The notes below the pieces were generated by a model. That model did no database searches. It saw nothing but the letters and a program-made list of their open reading frames with translations, and was not told where the DNA came from. A stretch of 64,000 nt of DNA from Pseudomonas sp. R28(2017) (GTDB taxonomy: Bacteria; Pseudomonadota; Gammaproteobacteria; Pseudomonadales; Pseudomonadaceae), in assembly GCF_002112505.1 (NCBI RefSeq), contig NZ_NEHW01000007.1, forward strand, positions 62,001 to 126,000, given 5' to 3'. Both the position numbers and the translations under genes were made by a program. Below are positions 53,929-63,446 of this stretch, piece by piece (position 1 is the first letter of the stretch; each line of letters starts with the position of its first letter).

Positions 53929-56574
53929 ATGCAAGACCTCGATCCAATCGAAACCCAGGAATGGCTGGATGCCCTGGAGTCGGTCCTCGACAAAGAAGGC
54001 GAAGACCGCGCTCATTACCTGATGACCCGCATGGGCGAGCTGGCCACCCGCAGTGGCTCCCAGCTGCCGTACGCGATCACCACGCCATACCGCAACACCA
54101 TCCCTGTCACCCACGAAGCACGCATGCCTGGCGACCTGTTCATGGAACGCCGCATTCGCTCGATGGTGCGTTGGAACGCGCTGGCCATGGTGATGCGCAC
54201 CAACCTGAAGGACTCGGACCTGGGCGGCCACATCTCCAGCTTCGCTTCCAGTGCCACCCTGTACGACATCGGCTTCAACTACTTCTTCCAGGCGCCGACC
54301 GAAGAACATGGCGGCGACCTGATCTTCTTCCAGGGCCACGCATCGCCAGGCGTCTACGCCCGTGCCTTCATGGAAGGGCGCATCAACGAAGACCAGATGA
54401 ACAACTTCCGTCAGGAAGTGGACGGCAACGGCCTGTCTTCGTACCCGCACCCATGGCTGATGCCTGACTTCTGGCAGTTCCCGACCGTTTCGATGGGTCT
54501 GGGCCCGATCCAGGCCATCTACCAGGCACGCTTCATGAAGTACCTGGAAGCCCGTGGCTTCATCCCGGCCGGCAAGCAGAAGGTCTGGTGCTTCATGGGC
54601 GACGGCGAGTGCGACGAGCCGGAATCCCTGGGCGCAATCGCCCTGGCCGGCCGCGAGAAGCTGGACAACCTGATCTTCGTCATCAACTGCAACCTGCAGC
54701 GCCTCGACGGCCCGGTTCGCGGCAACGGCAAGATCATCCAGGAACTCGAAGGCGTGTTCCGTGGCGGTGGCTGGAACGTCAACAAGGTCGTCTGGGGCCG
54801 CTTCTGGGACCCACTGTTCGCGAAGGACACCAACGGTGCCCTGCAGCGCCGCATGGACGAAGTCATCGACGGCGAGTACCAGAACTACAAAGCCAAAGAC
54901 GGCGCGTACGTTCGTGAGAACTTCTTCAACACCCCAGAGCTCAAGGCCATGGTCGAAGACCTGTCCGACGACGAGATCTGGAAGCTCAACCGTGGCGGCC
55001 ACGACCCGTACAAGGTCTACGCGGCGTACCACCAGGCTGTTAACCACAAGGACCAGCCGACCGTCATCCTGGCCAAGACCATCAAGGGTTACGGTACCGG
55101 TGCCGGCGAAGCCAAGAACACCGCGCACAACACCAAGAAGGTCGACGTCGACAGCCTGCGTCACTTCCGTGACCGCTTCGACATCCCGGTCAAGGATGCC
55201 GACCTTGAGAACCTGCCGTTCTTCAAGCCGGAAGAAGGTTCTGCCGAAGCCAAGTACCTGGCCGAGCGCCGCGCTGCCCTGGGCGGTTTCGTGCCGCAGC
55301 GCCGCGCCCAGAGCTTCAGCGTGCCGACCCCGCCACTGGAAACGCTGAAAGCGATCCTGGACGGTTCGGGCGACCGCGAAATCTCCACCACCATGGCCTT
55401 CGTGCGCATCCTGGCGCAGCTGGTCAAGGACAAGGACATCGGCCAGCGCATCGTCCCGATCATTCCGGACGAAGCCCGTACCTTCGGTATGGAAGGCATG
55501 TTCCGTCAGCTGGGCATCTACTCGTCGGTCGGCCAGCTCTACGAGCCAGTCGATAAAGACCAGGTGATGTTCTACCGCGAAGACAAGAAGGGCCAGATCC
55601 TCGAGGAAGGCATCAACGAAGCCGGCGCCATGTCGTCGTTCATCGCTGCCGGTACCTCGTACAGCTGCCACAACCAGCCGATGCTGCCGTTCTACATCTT
55701 CTACTCGATGTTCGGCTTCCAGCGCATTGGCGACCTGGCCTGGGCCGCTGGCGACAGCCGTACCCGTGGCTTCCTGATCGGCGGTACCGCCGGCCGTACC
55801 ACCCTCAACGGTGAAGGCCTGCAGCACGAAGACGGTCACAGCCACATGATGGCGGGCACCATCCCGAACTGCCGCACCTACGATCCGACCTACGGCTACG
55901 AGCTGGCGGTGATCATCCAGGACGGCATGAAGAAGATGACCGAAGAGCAACAGGACATCTTCTACTACATCACCGTGATGAACGAATCCTACCAGCAGCC
56001 AGCCATGCCGGCCGGTGTCGAGGAAGGCATCATCAAGGGCATGTACCTGCTCGAAGAAGACACCCGCGAAGCCGCGCACCACGTACAGCTGATGGGCTCC
56101 GGCACCATCCTGCGCGAAGTCCGCGAAGCGGCGAAGATCCTGCGTGAAGAGTTCAACGTCGGCGCCGACGTGTGGAGCGTCACCAGCTTCAACGAACTGC
56201 GTCGCGACGGCCTGGCCGTGGAACGCGCCAACCGCCTGAAGCCTGGCCAGAAGCCACAGCAGACCTACGTCGAGCAGTGCCTGAACGGTCGCAAAGGCCC
56301 GGTCATCGCCTCTACCGACTACATGAAGCTGTTCGCCGAGCAGATTCGCCAGTGGGTACCGAGCAAAGAGTTCAAGGTCCTGGGTACCGACGGTTACGGT
56401 CGCAGCGACAGCCGCAAGAAGCTGCGTCACTTCTTCGAAGTCGACCGCCACTTCGTGGTGCTGGCTGCCCTGGAAGCCCTGGCTGACCGCGGCGAGATCG
56501 AACCCAAGGTTGTGGCTGACGCCATCGTCAAGTTCGGCATCGACCCGGACAAGCGCAACCCACTGGACTGCTGA
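53929..56574 (+). CDS. aceE: Pyruvate dehydrogenase E1 component AceE
   Basis: 881 residues, homodimeric E1 type. The thiamine-diphosphate motif is GDGECDEPESLGAI ... INCNLQRLDGPV (about 224-265), with RVRT/NAL-like N-terminal segment MERRIRSMVRWNALAM. It decarboxylates pyruvate and passes the acetyl group to AceF lipoate. GGAG lies 7 bases before the ATG. The gap to aceF is 13 bases. Codon use is strongly biased, as for a highly expressed gene. Confidence 0.98.
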   Translation: MQDLDPIETQEWLDALESVLDKEGEDRAHYLMTRMGELATRSGSQLPYAITTPYRNTIPVTHEARMPGDLFMERRIRSMVRWNALAMVMRTNLKDSDLGGHISSFASSATLYDIGFNYFFQAPTEEHGGDLIFFQGHASPGVYARAFMEGRINEDQMNNFRQEVDGNGLSSYPHPWLMPDFWQFPTVSMGLGPIQAIYQARFMKYLEARGFIPAGKQKVWCFMGDGECDEPESLGAIALAGREKLDNLIFVINCNLQRLDGPVRGNGKIIQELEGVFRGGGWNVNKVVWGRFWDPLFAKDTNGALQRRMDEVIDGEYQNYKAKDGAYVRENFFNTPELKAMVEDLSDDEIWKLNRGGHDPYKVYAAYHQAVNHKDQPTVILAKTIKGYGTGAGEAKNTAHNTKKVDVDSLRHFRDRFDIPVKDADLENLPFFKPEEGSAEAKYLAERRAALGGFVPQRRAQSFSVPTPPLETLKAILDGSGDREISTTMAFVRILAQLVKDKDIGQRIVPIIPDEARTFGMEGMFRQLGIYSSVGQLYEPVDKDQVMFYREDKKGQILEEGINEAGAMSSFIAAGTSYSCHNQPMLPFYIFYSMFGFQRIGDLAWAAGDSRTRGFLIGGTAGRTTLNGEGLQHEDGHSHMMAGTIPNCRTYDPTYGYELAVIIQDGMKKMTEEQQDIFYYITVMNESYQQPAMPAGVEEGIIKGMYLLEEDTREAAHHVQLMGSGTILREVREAAKILREEFNVGADVWSVTSFNELRRDGLAVERANRLKPGQKPQQTYVEQCLNGRKGPVIASTDYMKLFAEQIRQWVPSKEFKVLGTDGYGRSDSRKKLRHFFEVDRHFVVLAALEALADRGEIEPKVVADAIVKFGIDPDKRNPLDC

Positions 56575-56587
56575 GGAGTATTTTTAA

Positions 56588-58225
56588 GTGAGCGAACTCA
56601 TTCGCGTACCTGACATCGGCAGCGGTGAAGGTGAAATCATCGAGCTGTTCGTCAAGGTCGGTGATCGTATCGAGGCTGACCAGAGCCTGCTGACCCTGGA
56701 GTCCGACAAGGCCTCCATGGAGATCCCGGCCCCCAAGGCCGGCGTGATCAAGGAACTCAAGGTCAAGCTGGGCGACCGCCTGAAAGAAGGCGACGAGCTG
56801 CTGGTCCTGGAAGCCGAGGGCGCCGCTGCTGCGGCCCCTGAGGCTCCGGCTGCCGCTCCGGCGCCAGCTGCTGCGCCAGCGCCGGCTGCCGAAGCCGCCC
56901 CTGCTCCGGCAGCAGCACCGGCTGCCGCCAGCGTGCAGGACATCCACGTGCCGGACATCGGCTCGTCGGGCAAGGCAAAGATCATCGAAGTGCTGGTCAA
57001 GGTCGGCGACACCGTCGAAGCCGACCAGTCGCTGATTACCCTGGAGTCCGACAAGGCCTCCATGGAAATCCCGTCGCCGGCTGCCGGCGTGGTCGAAGAA
57101 GTGCTGTGCAAGCTGGAAGACGAAGTCGGCACTGGCGACCTGATCTTCAAGCTCAAAGTTGCTGGCGCCGCGCCGGCTGCCGCTCCGGCACCTGCCGCTG
57201 CTGCTGCCCCGGTTAAGGCTGAGGCGGCTCCGGCCGCTGCACCTGCCGCTGCCGCCCCGGCTGCTGCTCCGGCTCCGGTCGCTACCGCCCCGGCTGCCGG
57301 CAGCAACGCCAAGGTTCACGCCGGCCCGGCAGTTCGCCAGCTGGCCCGTGAATTCGGCGTCGACCTGGGCGCAGTTGCCGCCACCGGTCCGCACGGCCGC
57401 ATCCTGAAAGAAGACGTGCAGGTGTACGTCAAGGCGATGATGCAAAAAGCCAAGGAAGCTCCAGCCGCCGCTGGTGCAACCGGTGGCGCTGGCATCCCGC
57501 CGATCCCTGCCGTTGACTTCAGCAAGTTCGGTGAAGTGGAAGAAGTGGCCCTGACCCGCCTGATGCAGGTCGGTGCCGCCAACCTGCACCGCAGCTGGCT
57601 GAACGTGCCGCACGTGACCCAGTTCGACTCCGCCGACATCACCGAGCTGGAAGCCTTCCGCGTTGCGCAGAAGGCCGTGGCCGAGAAGGCTGGCGTCAAG
57701 CTGACCGTGCTGCCACTGCTGCTCAAGGCCTGCGCCTTCCTGCTCAAGGAACTGCCGGACTTCAACAGCTCGCTGGCGCCAAGCGGCAAGGCCATCATCC
57801 GCAAGAAGTACGTGCACATCGGCTTCGCCGTGGACACCCCGGACGGCCTGCTGGTCCCTGTGATCAAGAACGTCGACCAGAAGAGCCTGCTGCAACTGGC
57901 TGCCGAAGCCGCTGCACTGGCCGAGAAGGCGCGCACCAAGAAGCTCTCGGCCGACGAGATGCAAGGTGCCTGCTTCACCATCTCCAGCCTCGGCCACATT
58001 GGCGGCACCGGCTTCACGCCGATCGTCAACGCGCCGGAAGTGGCGATCCTGGGCGTCTCCAAGGCGACCATGCAGCCGGTCTGGGATGGCAAGGCCTTCC
58101 AGCCGAAGCTGATGCTGCCTCTGTCGCTGTCCTACGATCACCGTGTGATCAACGGCGCTGCCGCCGCGCGCTTCACCAAGCGCCTGGGCGACGTGCTGGG
58201 CGATATCCGCACCATGCTGCTGTAA
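56588..58225 (+). CDS. aceF: Dihydrolipoamide acetyltransferase E2 component AceF
   Basis: 545 residues starting with GTG, GAGGAG upstream. Two lipoyl domains (about 3-75 with lipoyl Lys41 in SDKASMEIP, and 118-190 with Lys156 in the same motif), each followed by an Ala/Pro-rich flexible linker, then the E3/E1-binding domain (about 240-280; AGPAVRQLAREFGVDLGAV) and the acetyltransferase core with H518-R-V-I-N522-G. The His/Asn pair is normal for Pseudomonas and Azotobacter E2p. It transfers acetyl groups to CoA. Confidence 0.98.
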   Translation: MSELIRVPDIGSGEGEIIELFVKVGDRIEADQSLLTLESDKASMEIPAPKAGVIKELKVKLGDRLKEGDELLVLEAEGAAAAAPEAPAAAPAPAAAPAPAAEAAPAPAAAPAAASVQDIHVPDIGSSGKAKIIEVLVKVGDTVEADQSLITLESDKASMEIPSPAAGVVEEVLCKLEDEVGTGDLIFKLKVAGAAPAAAPAPAAAAAPVKAEAAPAAAPAAAAPAAAPAPVATAPAAGSNAKVHAGPAVRQLAREFGVDLGAVAATGPHGRILKEDVQVYVKAMMQKAKEAPAAAGATGGAGIPPIPAVDFSKFGEVEEVALTRLMQVGAANLHRSWLNVPHVTQFDSADITELEAFRVAQKAVAEKAGVKLTVLPLLLKACAFLLKELPDFNSSLAPSGKAIIRKKYVHIGFAVDTPDGLLVPVIKNVDQKSLLQLAAEAAALAEKARTKKLSADEMQGACFTISSLGHIGGTGFTPIVNAPEVAILGVSKATMQPVWDGKAFQPKLMLPLSLSYDHRVINGAAAARFTKRLGDVLGDIRTMLL

Positions 58226-58288
58226 GGCGGCACACTGCCCCTCCCTGCGAGGGGCAGCACCCTTTTCGAGCTGCCACGCTCGTACCTC

Positions 58289-58317
58289 AACCCCGCCAGC
58301 TGGCGGGGCTTTTTTTT
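58289..58317 (+). terminator. Intrinsic terminator of aceEF
   Basis: Eight-bp stem CCCCGCCA/TGGCGGGG with a two-base GC centre, followed by a T-run of eight. It lies 63 bases after the aceF stop. A smaller GCCCCT/AGGGGC hairpin at about 58237-58256 precedes it. Confidence 0.9.
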
Positions 58318-58505
58318 GCCTGCGAGAAAGCTGGGAGGGCCGCAAGGCGGCCCCGAAATGCTCAAGCCAAACTAAGGATTTCAGCCCAGCGGCCGAAAAC
58401 CTGTACATGACAGCCCTCATGGCCGCTTGCCAGCCTCAGGGACATGATGCAACCTTGCCAGATGCGCCGCCGCCCAGGCCGCGTCACCCTTCAAGCGAGT
58501 CTTCG

Positions 58506-61187
58506 ATGAAAAGCCAACCCGATGCCGCCAGCCGTGTGGCGGCCGAGGTCGTCACGCAGCTCCCCGTGCCCTCGCGGCTCGGCATGCTGCGTTTCGAAAG
58601 GCTGAACGAAGCCAACTGGGCGATGCTCTACCTGGACCCAGCCTGCGATCGCCAGTTCGGCCTGCCCGCGTCCGAGCTGTGCGCCCTGATCGACTCGCCC
58701 TATGCCAGCCTGATGGAACCCGAGGCACGCTACCGCCTGCACGACGAGATTCAGCTGCAACTGAGCAACCGCGGCTATTACCGGGTGCGCTATACCCTGC
58801 ATACCCAGTCACGCGCGTTGCGCCTGCTGGAAGCCGGCGAGGCGTTCAAGCAGCACAACCGCCAGCTGCTGCGTGGCTTCCTGACGGTGCTCGATGACGA
58901 AGACGACAGCGACGACACCGACGACCTGGAATCGCGCAACAATCGCCTGCAACTGGCCCTGCAGATCAATCAGCGCGCCCAGCAGGAACAGCTTGAGCAT
59001 CTGGAACGCGTGCGCGCCCAGCAGGACCTGATCCTGCGCCTCGCCCGCCAGCGCTACAGTGCCGAAAACTCGCTGCTCGAAGCCGCCCAGCTGATCACCC
59101 GCAGCGCCTGCGAAATCTACAAGGTCGACAGCGCCAGCATCTGGCACCTGGAAGACCAGCGCCTGGAGCCGATCAGTGCCTGGCTGCGCGACGACCAGGT
59201 GCACCGCCTGCCCGAGCCGATCGATGCCAGCCGTTTCCCCGACTACCTGGAAGCCCTGCACGCCAGCCGCGCAATCGACGCGCACAACGCCAGCCACGAC
59301 CCACGCACCCGTGAACTGGCCGAAACCCTGTCCGCCGACAACAATGCCATGCTCGACGCCAGCATCCGCGTCGATGGCCAGGTGGTGGGCGTGCTATGCC
59401 TGGAGCAGACCGGCCAGCCGCGCGCCTGGCAGTCCGATGAAATCGCCTTTGCCGGTGAGCTGGCCGACCAGTTCGCCCAGGTCATCACCAACCACAACCG
59501 GCGCACCGCCGCCAGCGCCCTGCACCTGTTCCAGCGGGCCGTGGAACAGAGCGCGAGCGCCTTCCTGCTGGTCAACCGCGACGGCGTGGTGGAGTACGTC
59601 AACCCAAGCTTCACGGCCATCACCCAGTACAGCACCGAGGAAGTCCAAGGCCACCACCTGGCCGAGCTGCCAGCCCTGGAAAACCTCAGCGAGCTGCTGT
59701 TCGACTCACCGTCGAGCCTGGCCATGGGCAACAGCTGGCAGGGTGAATTCAAGAGCCGGCGCAAGAACCTCGAGCCCTACTGGGGCCAGCTGTCGATTTC
59801 CAAGGTGTACGGCGACAACCGTGAGCTGACCCACTATATCGGCATCTACGAAGACGTCACCCAGACCAAGCTGGCCCAGCAGCGCATCGAGCGCCTGGCC
59901 TACACCGACAACCTGACCAACCTCGGCAACCGCCCGGCGTTCATCCGCAAGCTCGACGAGCGCTTCGCCCGGGACAGCGAGAACCCGATCTGCCTGCTGC
60001 TGGTGGACATCGACAACTTCAAGCGGATCAACGACAGCCTCGGCCACCAGACCGGCGACAAGCTGCTGATCAGCCTGGCCCGGCGCCTGCGCAACAGCCT
60101 GAGCGCCAACGGCGTGCTGGCCCGTTTCGCCAGCAACGAGTTCGCCGTGCTGCTCGACGACACCAGCCTGGAAGACGGCCAGGGCGTCGCCCTGCAATTG
60201 CTGCGCACCCTCGACAAGCCGATGTTCGTCGACAACCAGCTGATCAACGTCACCGCCTCGGTGGGCCTGGCCTGCGCGCCGCTGCACGGCAGCGACCCGA
60301 CCACCCTGATGAAGAACGCCGGCCTCGCCCTGCACAAGGCCAAGGCCAACGGCAAGCACCAGGTGCAGGTGTTTACCGAAGTGCTCAACGCCGAAGCCAG
60401 CTACAAGCTGTTCGTCGAGAACAACCTGCGCCGCGCCTTGACCCAGAACGAGCTGGAGGTGTTCTACCAGCCCAAGCTGTGCCTGCGCAGCGGCCGCCTG
60501 CTGGGCCTTGAGGCGTTGCTGCGCTGGAACCACCCCGAGCGCGGCATGATCCGCCCGGACCAGTTCATCAGCGTGGCCGAAGAAACCGGCCTGATCATCC
60601 CCATCGGCAAGTGGGTGGTGCGCCAGTCGTGCCGCATGAGCCAACAGCTGCAGCTGGCCGGCATGGGCTGCCTGCACGTGGCCATCAACCTGTCGCCCAA
60701 GCAGTTTTCCGACCCCGACCTGGTGGCCTCGATCGGTTCGATCCTCAAGGAAGAAGGCCTGCCCCCGCACCTGCTGGAACTGGAGCTGACCGAAGGCCTG
60801 CTGCTGGAAGCCACCGAAGACACTCACCGCCAGCTCGATGAGCTCAAGGCCCTGGGCCTGACCCTGGCCATGGACGACTTCGGCACCGGCTACTCGTCGT
60901 TGAGCTACCTGAAGAAGTTCCCGATCGACATCATCAAGATCGACCGCAGCTTCATCAACGAGATCCCCGACAACCAGGACGACATGGAAATCACCTCGGC
61001 GGTGGTGGCCATGGCCCACAACCTCAAGCTCAAGGTGGTGGCCGAAGGCATCGAAACGCCGGAGCAACTGGCGTTCCTGCGCCGGCACCGCTGCGACGTC
61101 GGCCAGGGCTACCTGTTCGACCGGCCGATCCCGGGCCGCGAGCTGGAAGAAAAACTCAAGCGCTATCCACGCGGTCCAATGGCCTGA
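58506..61187 (+). CDS. GAF-PAS-GGDEF(degenerate)-EAL protein, probable c-di-GMP phosphodiesterase
   Basis: 893 residues. N-terminal sensory region (about 20-130), coiled-coil (150-185), GAF-like domain (about 190-340), PAS (about 345-460; [21 protein letters not shown]), GGDEF domain (470-630) and EAL domain (640-885). The GGDEF signature is replaced by A-S543-N-E-F546, so cyclase activity is unlikely. The EAL site is intact: E669-A-L671, [34 protein letters not shown] and GQGYLF. The start is uncertain: the ATG at 58506 gives 893 residues; an ATG at 58407 adds 33 residues without a ribosome site. Confidence 0.9.
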   Translation: MKSQPDAASRVAAEVVTQLPVPSRLGMLRFERLNEANWAMLYLDPACDRQFGLPASELCALIDSPYASLMEPEARYRLHDEIQLQLSNRGYYRVRYTLHTQSRALRLLEAGEAFKQHNRQLLRGFLTVLDDEDDSDDTDDLESRNNRLQLALQINQRAQQEQLEHLERVRAQQDLILRLARQRYSAENSLLEAAQLITRSACEIYKVDSASIWHLEDQRLEPISAWLRDDQVHRLPEPIDASRFPDYLEALHASRAIDAHNASHDPRTRELAETLSADNNAMLDASIRVDGQVVGVLCLEQTGQPRAWQSDEIAFAGELADQFAQVITNHNRRTAASALHLFQRAVEQSASAFLLVNRDGVVEYVNPSFTAITQYSTEEVQGHHLAELPALENLSELLFDSPSSLAMGNSWQGEFKSRRKNLEPYWGQLSISKVYGDNRELTHYIGIYEDVTQTKLAQQRIERLAYTDNLTNLGNRPAFIRKLDERFARDSENPICLLLVDIDNFKRINDSLGHQTGDKLLISLARRLRNSLSANGVLARFASNEFAVLLDDTSLEDGQGVALQLLRTLDKPMFVDNQLINVTASVGLACAPLHGSDPTTLMKNAGLALHKAKANGKHQVQVFTEVLNAEASYKLFVENNLRRALTQNELEVFYQPKLCLRSGRLLGLEALLRWNHPERGMIRPDQFISVAEETGLIIPIGKWVVRQSCRMSQQLQLAGMGCLHVAINLSPKQFSDPDLVASIGSILKEEGLPPHLLELELTEGLLLEATEDTHRQLDELKALGLTLAMDDFGTGYSSLSYLKKFPIDIIKIDRSFINEIPDNQDDMEITSAVVAMAHNLKLKVVAEGIETPEQLAFLRRHRCDVGQGYLFDRPIPGRELEEKLKRYPRGPMA

Positions 61188-61223
61188 CAGCAGCGCCAAG
61201 CTCGGGCACTATAGAACCCATTC

Positions 61224-61313
61224 GGGCCCTTTCGCGGGCAAGCCCGCTCCCACAGGTACTCCCCATCAGCCCTGTGGCGATCCCTGTGGGAGCGGGCGTG
61301 CCCGCGAAGGCCC
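61224..61313. repeat. REP pair 8 (inverted), after the EAL gene
   Basis: GGGCCCTTTCGCGGGCAAGC onward (61224-61256) and its inverse (61282-61313), between the EAL gene and msrA. Confidence 0.88.
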
Positions 61314-61351
61314 CAACACCTATCCAACTGAATAGACACAGAGGAACAGCC

Positions 61352-62020
61352 ATGGTCCTGCGCTCGGAAATCCTGGTGAACAAAAACGTCATGCCTACCG
61401 CGGAGCAGGCCCTGCCTGGCCGCGAGACGCCCATGCAGCTGCCCGAGTTCCACTACGTATTCGAAGGCACCCCACTGCTCGGCCCGTTCTTCGAAGGCGC
61501 CATCGACTTCGCGATCTTCGGCCTGGGCTGCTTCTGGGGCGCCGAGCGCCGCTTCTGGCAGCGTGAAGGCGTGGTCAGCACCGTGGTCGGCTACGCCGGC
61601 GGCTTCACCCCGCACCCGACTTACGAAGAAGTCTGCTCGGGCCTGACCGGCCACACCGAAGTGGTGCTGGTGGTGTTCGACAAGGACAAGGTCAGCTACC
61701 GCGAGCTGCTGGCGATGTTCTGGGAACTGCACAACCCGACCCAGGGCATGCGCCAGGGCAACGATGTCGGCACCCAGTACCGCTCGGCCATCTACTGCAC
61801 CAGCCCTGAACAGCTCGAACAGGCAAAGGCCAGCCGTGATGCCTTCCAGGCCGAGCTGAGCAAGGCCGGCTTCGGCGAGATCACCACCGAAATCGACCAG
61901 GCACCGACCGTGTATTTCGCCGAGGCCTACCACCAGCAGTACCTGGCCAAGAACCCGAACGGCTACTGCGGCATCGGCGGTACCGGCGTGTGCCTGCCAC
62001 CCAGCCTGCAGGGCAACTGA
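61352..62020 (+). CDS. msrA: Peptide methionine sulfoxide reductase MsrA
   Basis: 222 residues. Catalytic Cys60 in [13 protein letters not shown], family segments [22 protein letters not shown]-type [10 protein letters not shown] and a C-terminal resolving Cys in TGVCLPP. It reduces the S-epimer of methionine sulfoxide in proteins. The ATG at 61352 follows AGAGGAA; the longer open frame upstream runs through the REP pair and is not used. A GST-like gene follows after 3 bases. Confidence 0.96.
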   Translation: MVLRSEILVNKNVMPTAEQALPGRETPMQLPEFHYVFEGTPLLGPFFEGAIDFAIFGLGCFWGAERRFWQREGVVSTVVGYAGGFTPHPTYEEVCSGLTGHTEVVLVVFDKDKVSYRELLAMFWELHNPTQGMRQGNDVGTQYRSAIYCTSPEQLEQAKASRDAFQAELSKAGFGEITTEIDQAPTVYFAEAYHQQYLAKNPNGYCGIGGTGVCLPPSLQGN

Positions 62021-62023
62021 ACC

Positions 62024-62647
62024 ATGAGCACGATGACCCTGTTCCACTCGCCTTTGTCGCCCTTCGTGCGCAAGGTCATGGTGGTGCTGCACGAGACCGG
62101 CCAGCTGCAACGCGTGAGCCTGCAGCCGGTGAACATCAGCCCGGTGAGCGGCGACGAGCAGCTCAACCAGGGCAACCCGATCGGCAAGATCCCGGCCCTG
62201 CGCCTGGAAGACGGTACCGTGCTGCACGACAGCCGGGTCATCTGTGAATACCTCGACCTGCAGCATGTCGGCCTGCCGCTGCTGCCACGCGAGGGTTCGG
62301 CGCGCTGGCGGCGCATGACCTTGGCCTCCCAGGCCGATGCGATCATGGATGCGGCGGTGTCGAGCCGTTACGAGAGCTTCCTGCGGCCCGAGGAGAAGCG
62401 CTGGGATGGCTGGCTCGAAGCGCAATCCGAGAAAATTCGCCGCAGCCTGGCCAACCTTGAGCAGGAGCACCTGGCCGAACTGGCGTCAGGGTTCGATCTG
62501 GCGGCCATCGGCGTGGCCTGTGCGCTAGGGTATCTGGACTTGCGTCAGCCTGAGTTCGGCTGGCGGGAACGCCAGCCTGGCTTGGCAGCTTGGTATGCCG
62601 AGGTGAGCCAGCGACCGTCGATGGCCGCCACTGCTCCGGTGGCCTGA
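62024..62647 (+). CDS. Glutathione S-transferase family protein
   Basis: 207 residues. N-terminal thioredoxin-like domain (1-80; [21 protein letters not shown], with [22 protein letters not shown] holding the glutathione-binding Asp-Ser pair) and an all-helical C-terminal domain (90-205). The start of the active-site helix is S-P-L-S-P-F-V, so Ser or no residue in place of the Cys of Beta-class enzymes. It forms an operon with msrA (gap 3 bases), pointing to oxidative-stress defence. Substrate unknown. Confidence 0.9.
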   Translation: MSTMTLFHSPLSPFVRKVMVVLHETGQLQRVSLQPVNISPVSGDEQLNQGNPIGKIPALRLEDGTVLHDSRVICEYLDLQHVGLPLLPREGSARWRRMTLASQADAIMDAAVSSRYESFLRPEEKRWDGWLEAQSEKIRRSLANLEQEHLAELASGFDLAAIGVACALGYLDLRQPEFGWRERQPGLAAWYAEVSQRPSMAATAPVA

Positions 62648-62649
62648 AG

Positions 62650-62743
62650 GCCCTCTTCGCGGGCAAGCCCGCTCCCACTGGTACGGCGCACAGCCCTAGA
62701 CTTGCGCCATACCTGTGGGAGCGGACTTGCCCGCGAAAGGGCC
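62650..62743. repeat. REP pair 9 (inverted), after the GST gene
   Basis: GCCCTCTTCGCGGGCAAGCC onward (62650-62681) and its inverse (62711-62743), in the gap between the convergent GST and retropepsin-like genes, ending 18 bases before the latter's stop. Confidence 0.88.
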
Positions 62744-62760
62744 AGTAAAGCCAGCCGAAA

Positions 62761-63264
62761 TCAGCAGTCAGGCTTGCCAGCGGTAAATTTCTTGGCCGGG
62801 TTGACCGCCGCCTTGAACTCGCGCAGCGCCTTGGAGCCAATCAGCAACGGGTAGTTGAAGTTGCTGCGGTCCACCAGGTTGACCTCCACGGTCCGCTTCA
62901 CATCACCCAGGCACAGCTCCAGGTCGACCACCGGCCGCTTGGAGATCTCCGGCGCATCACCCTCGTCCTCTTCATCGGCACGGCCCTTGATCTTGCTGAT
63001 GCGCGAGACCTTGTGCTCGTATACCTTGCCGTCGGCGTCCTTGGTCGCCAGGCGGAAGCGCACCCATTCCTCACCATCGCGGTTGAACAGCTCGATGTCC
63101 TTGGCCGACAGCGACGCGGTGAAGGCACCGGTGTCCATCTTGGCCTTCAGGGTTTCACCGCCCAGTTCCGGCAACTTGATGTTCTCGTAACGGCCATAGA
63201 GCGTGGGTTCGGCGGCCATCACCGGCAACGCCAACAGCGACAACAGGGCAAGCAGAGATTTCAC
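62761..63264 (-). CDS. Retropepsin-like periplasmic protein (RimK-linked Zn-protease family, DUF785)
   Basis: 167 residues with a signal peptide (KSLLALLSLLALPVMA-AE). The mature part has the aspartic-protease-like motif MDTGAFTASLSA (about 49-60) and a C-terminal IGSKALREF segment typical of PF05618, annotated as ATP-dependent zinc protease. These proteins fold like retropepsins; the catalytic residue would be the Asp of DTGA. Starting at GTG 63264 places the signal peptide at the N terminus with AAGGAAG upstream; a longer ATG frame to 63381 would bury it. Confidence 0.88.
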   Translation of the reverse strand: MKSLLALLSLLALPVMAAEPTLYGRYENIKLPELGGETLKAKMDTGAFTASLSAKDIELFNRDGEEWVRFRLATKDADGKVYEHKVSRISKIKGRADEEDEGDAPEISKRPVVDLELCLGDVKRTVEVNLVDRSNFNYPLLIGSKALREFKAAVNPAKKFTAGKPDC

Positions 63265-63446
63265 AGGCAGGCTTCCTTGAGAAGGGTCAGTGCTTAGACT
63301 GCACTGGCAGGATAGGTTCGCTGTCACAAGCCTAAACAACATGTTGTGAAACATTTGTCCCCACCGTCGGGCATTGGACATTTGGCGTAGACCACGGCGC
63401 TGCTTATCATTGCGCCCTGCTAATTTCCCACAACAAGAGTTTCCTT

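Noticed and set aside
53815..56451. 878-codon open frame antisense to aceE
   Set aside because: Product of GC-rich third-position bias opposite a highly expressed gene; no ribosome site and no recognisable family.
58139..58155. Asn in place of Asp in the AceF catalytic DHRVxxG motif taken as a defect
   Set aside because: His-Asn is the normal active-site pair in Azotobacter and Pseudomonas pyruvate dehydrogenase E2.
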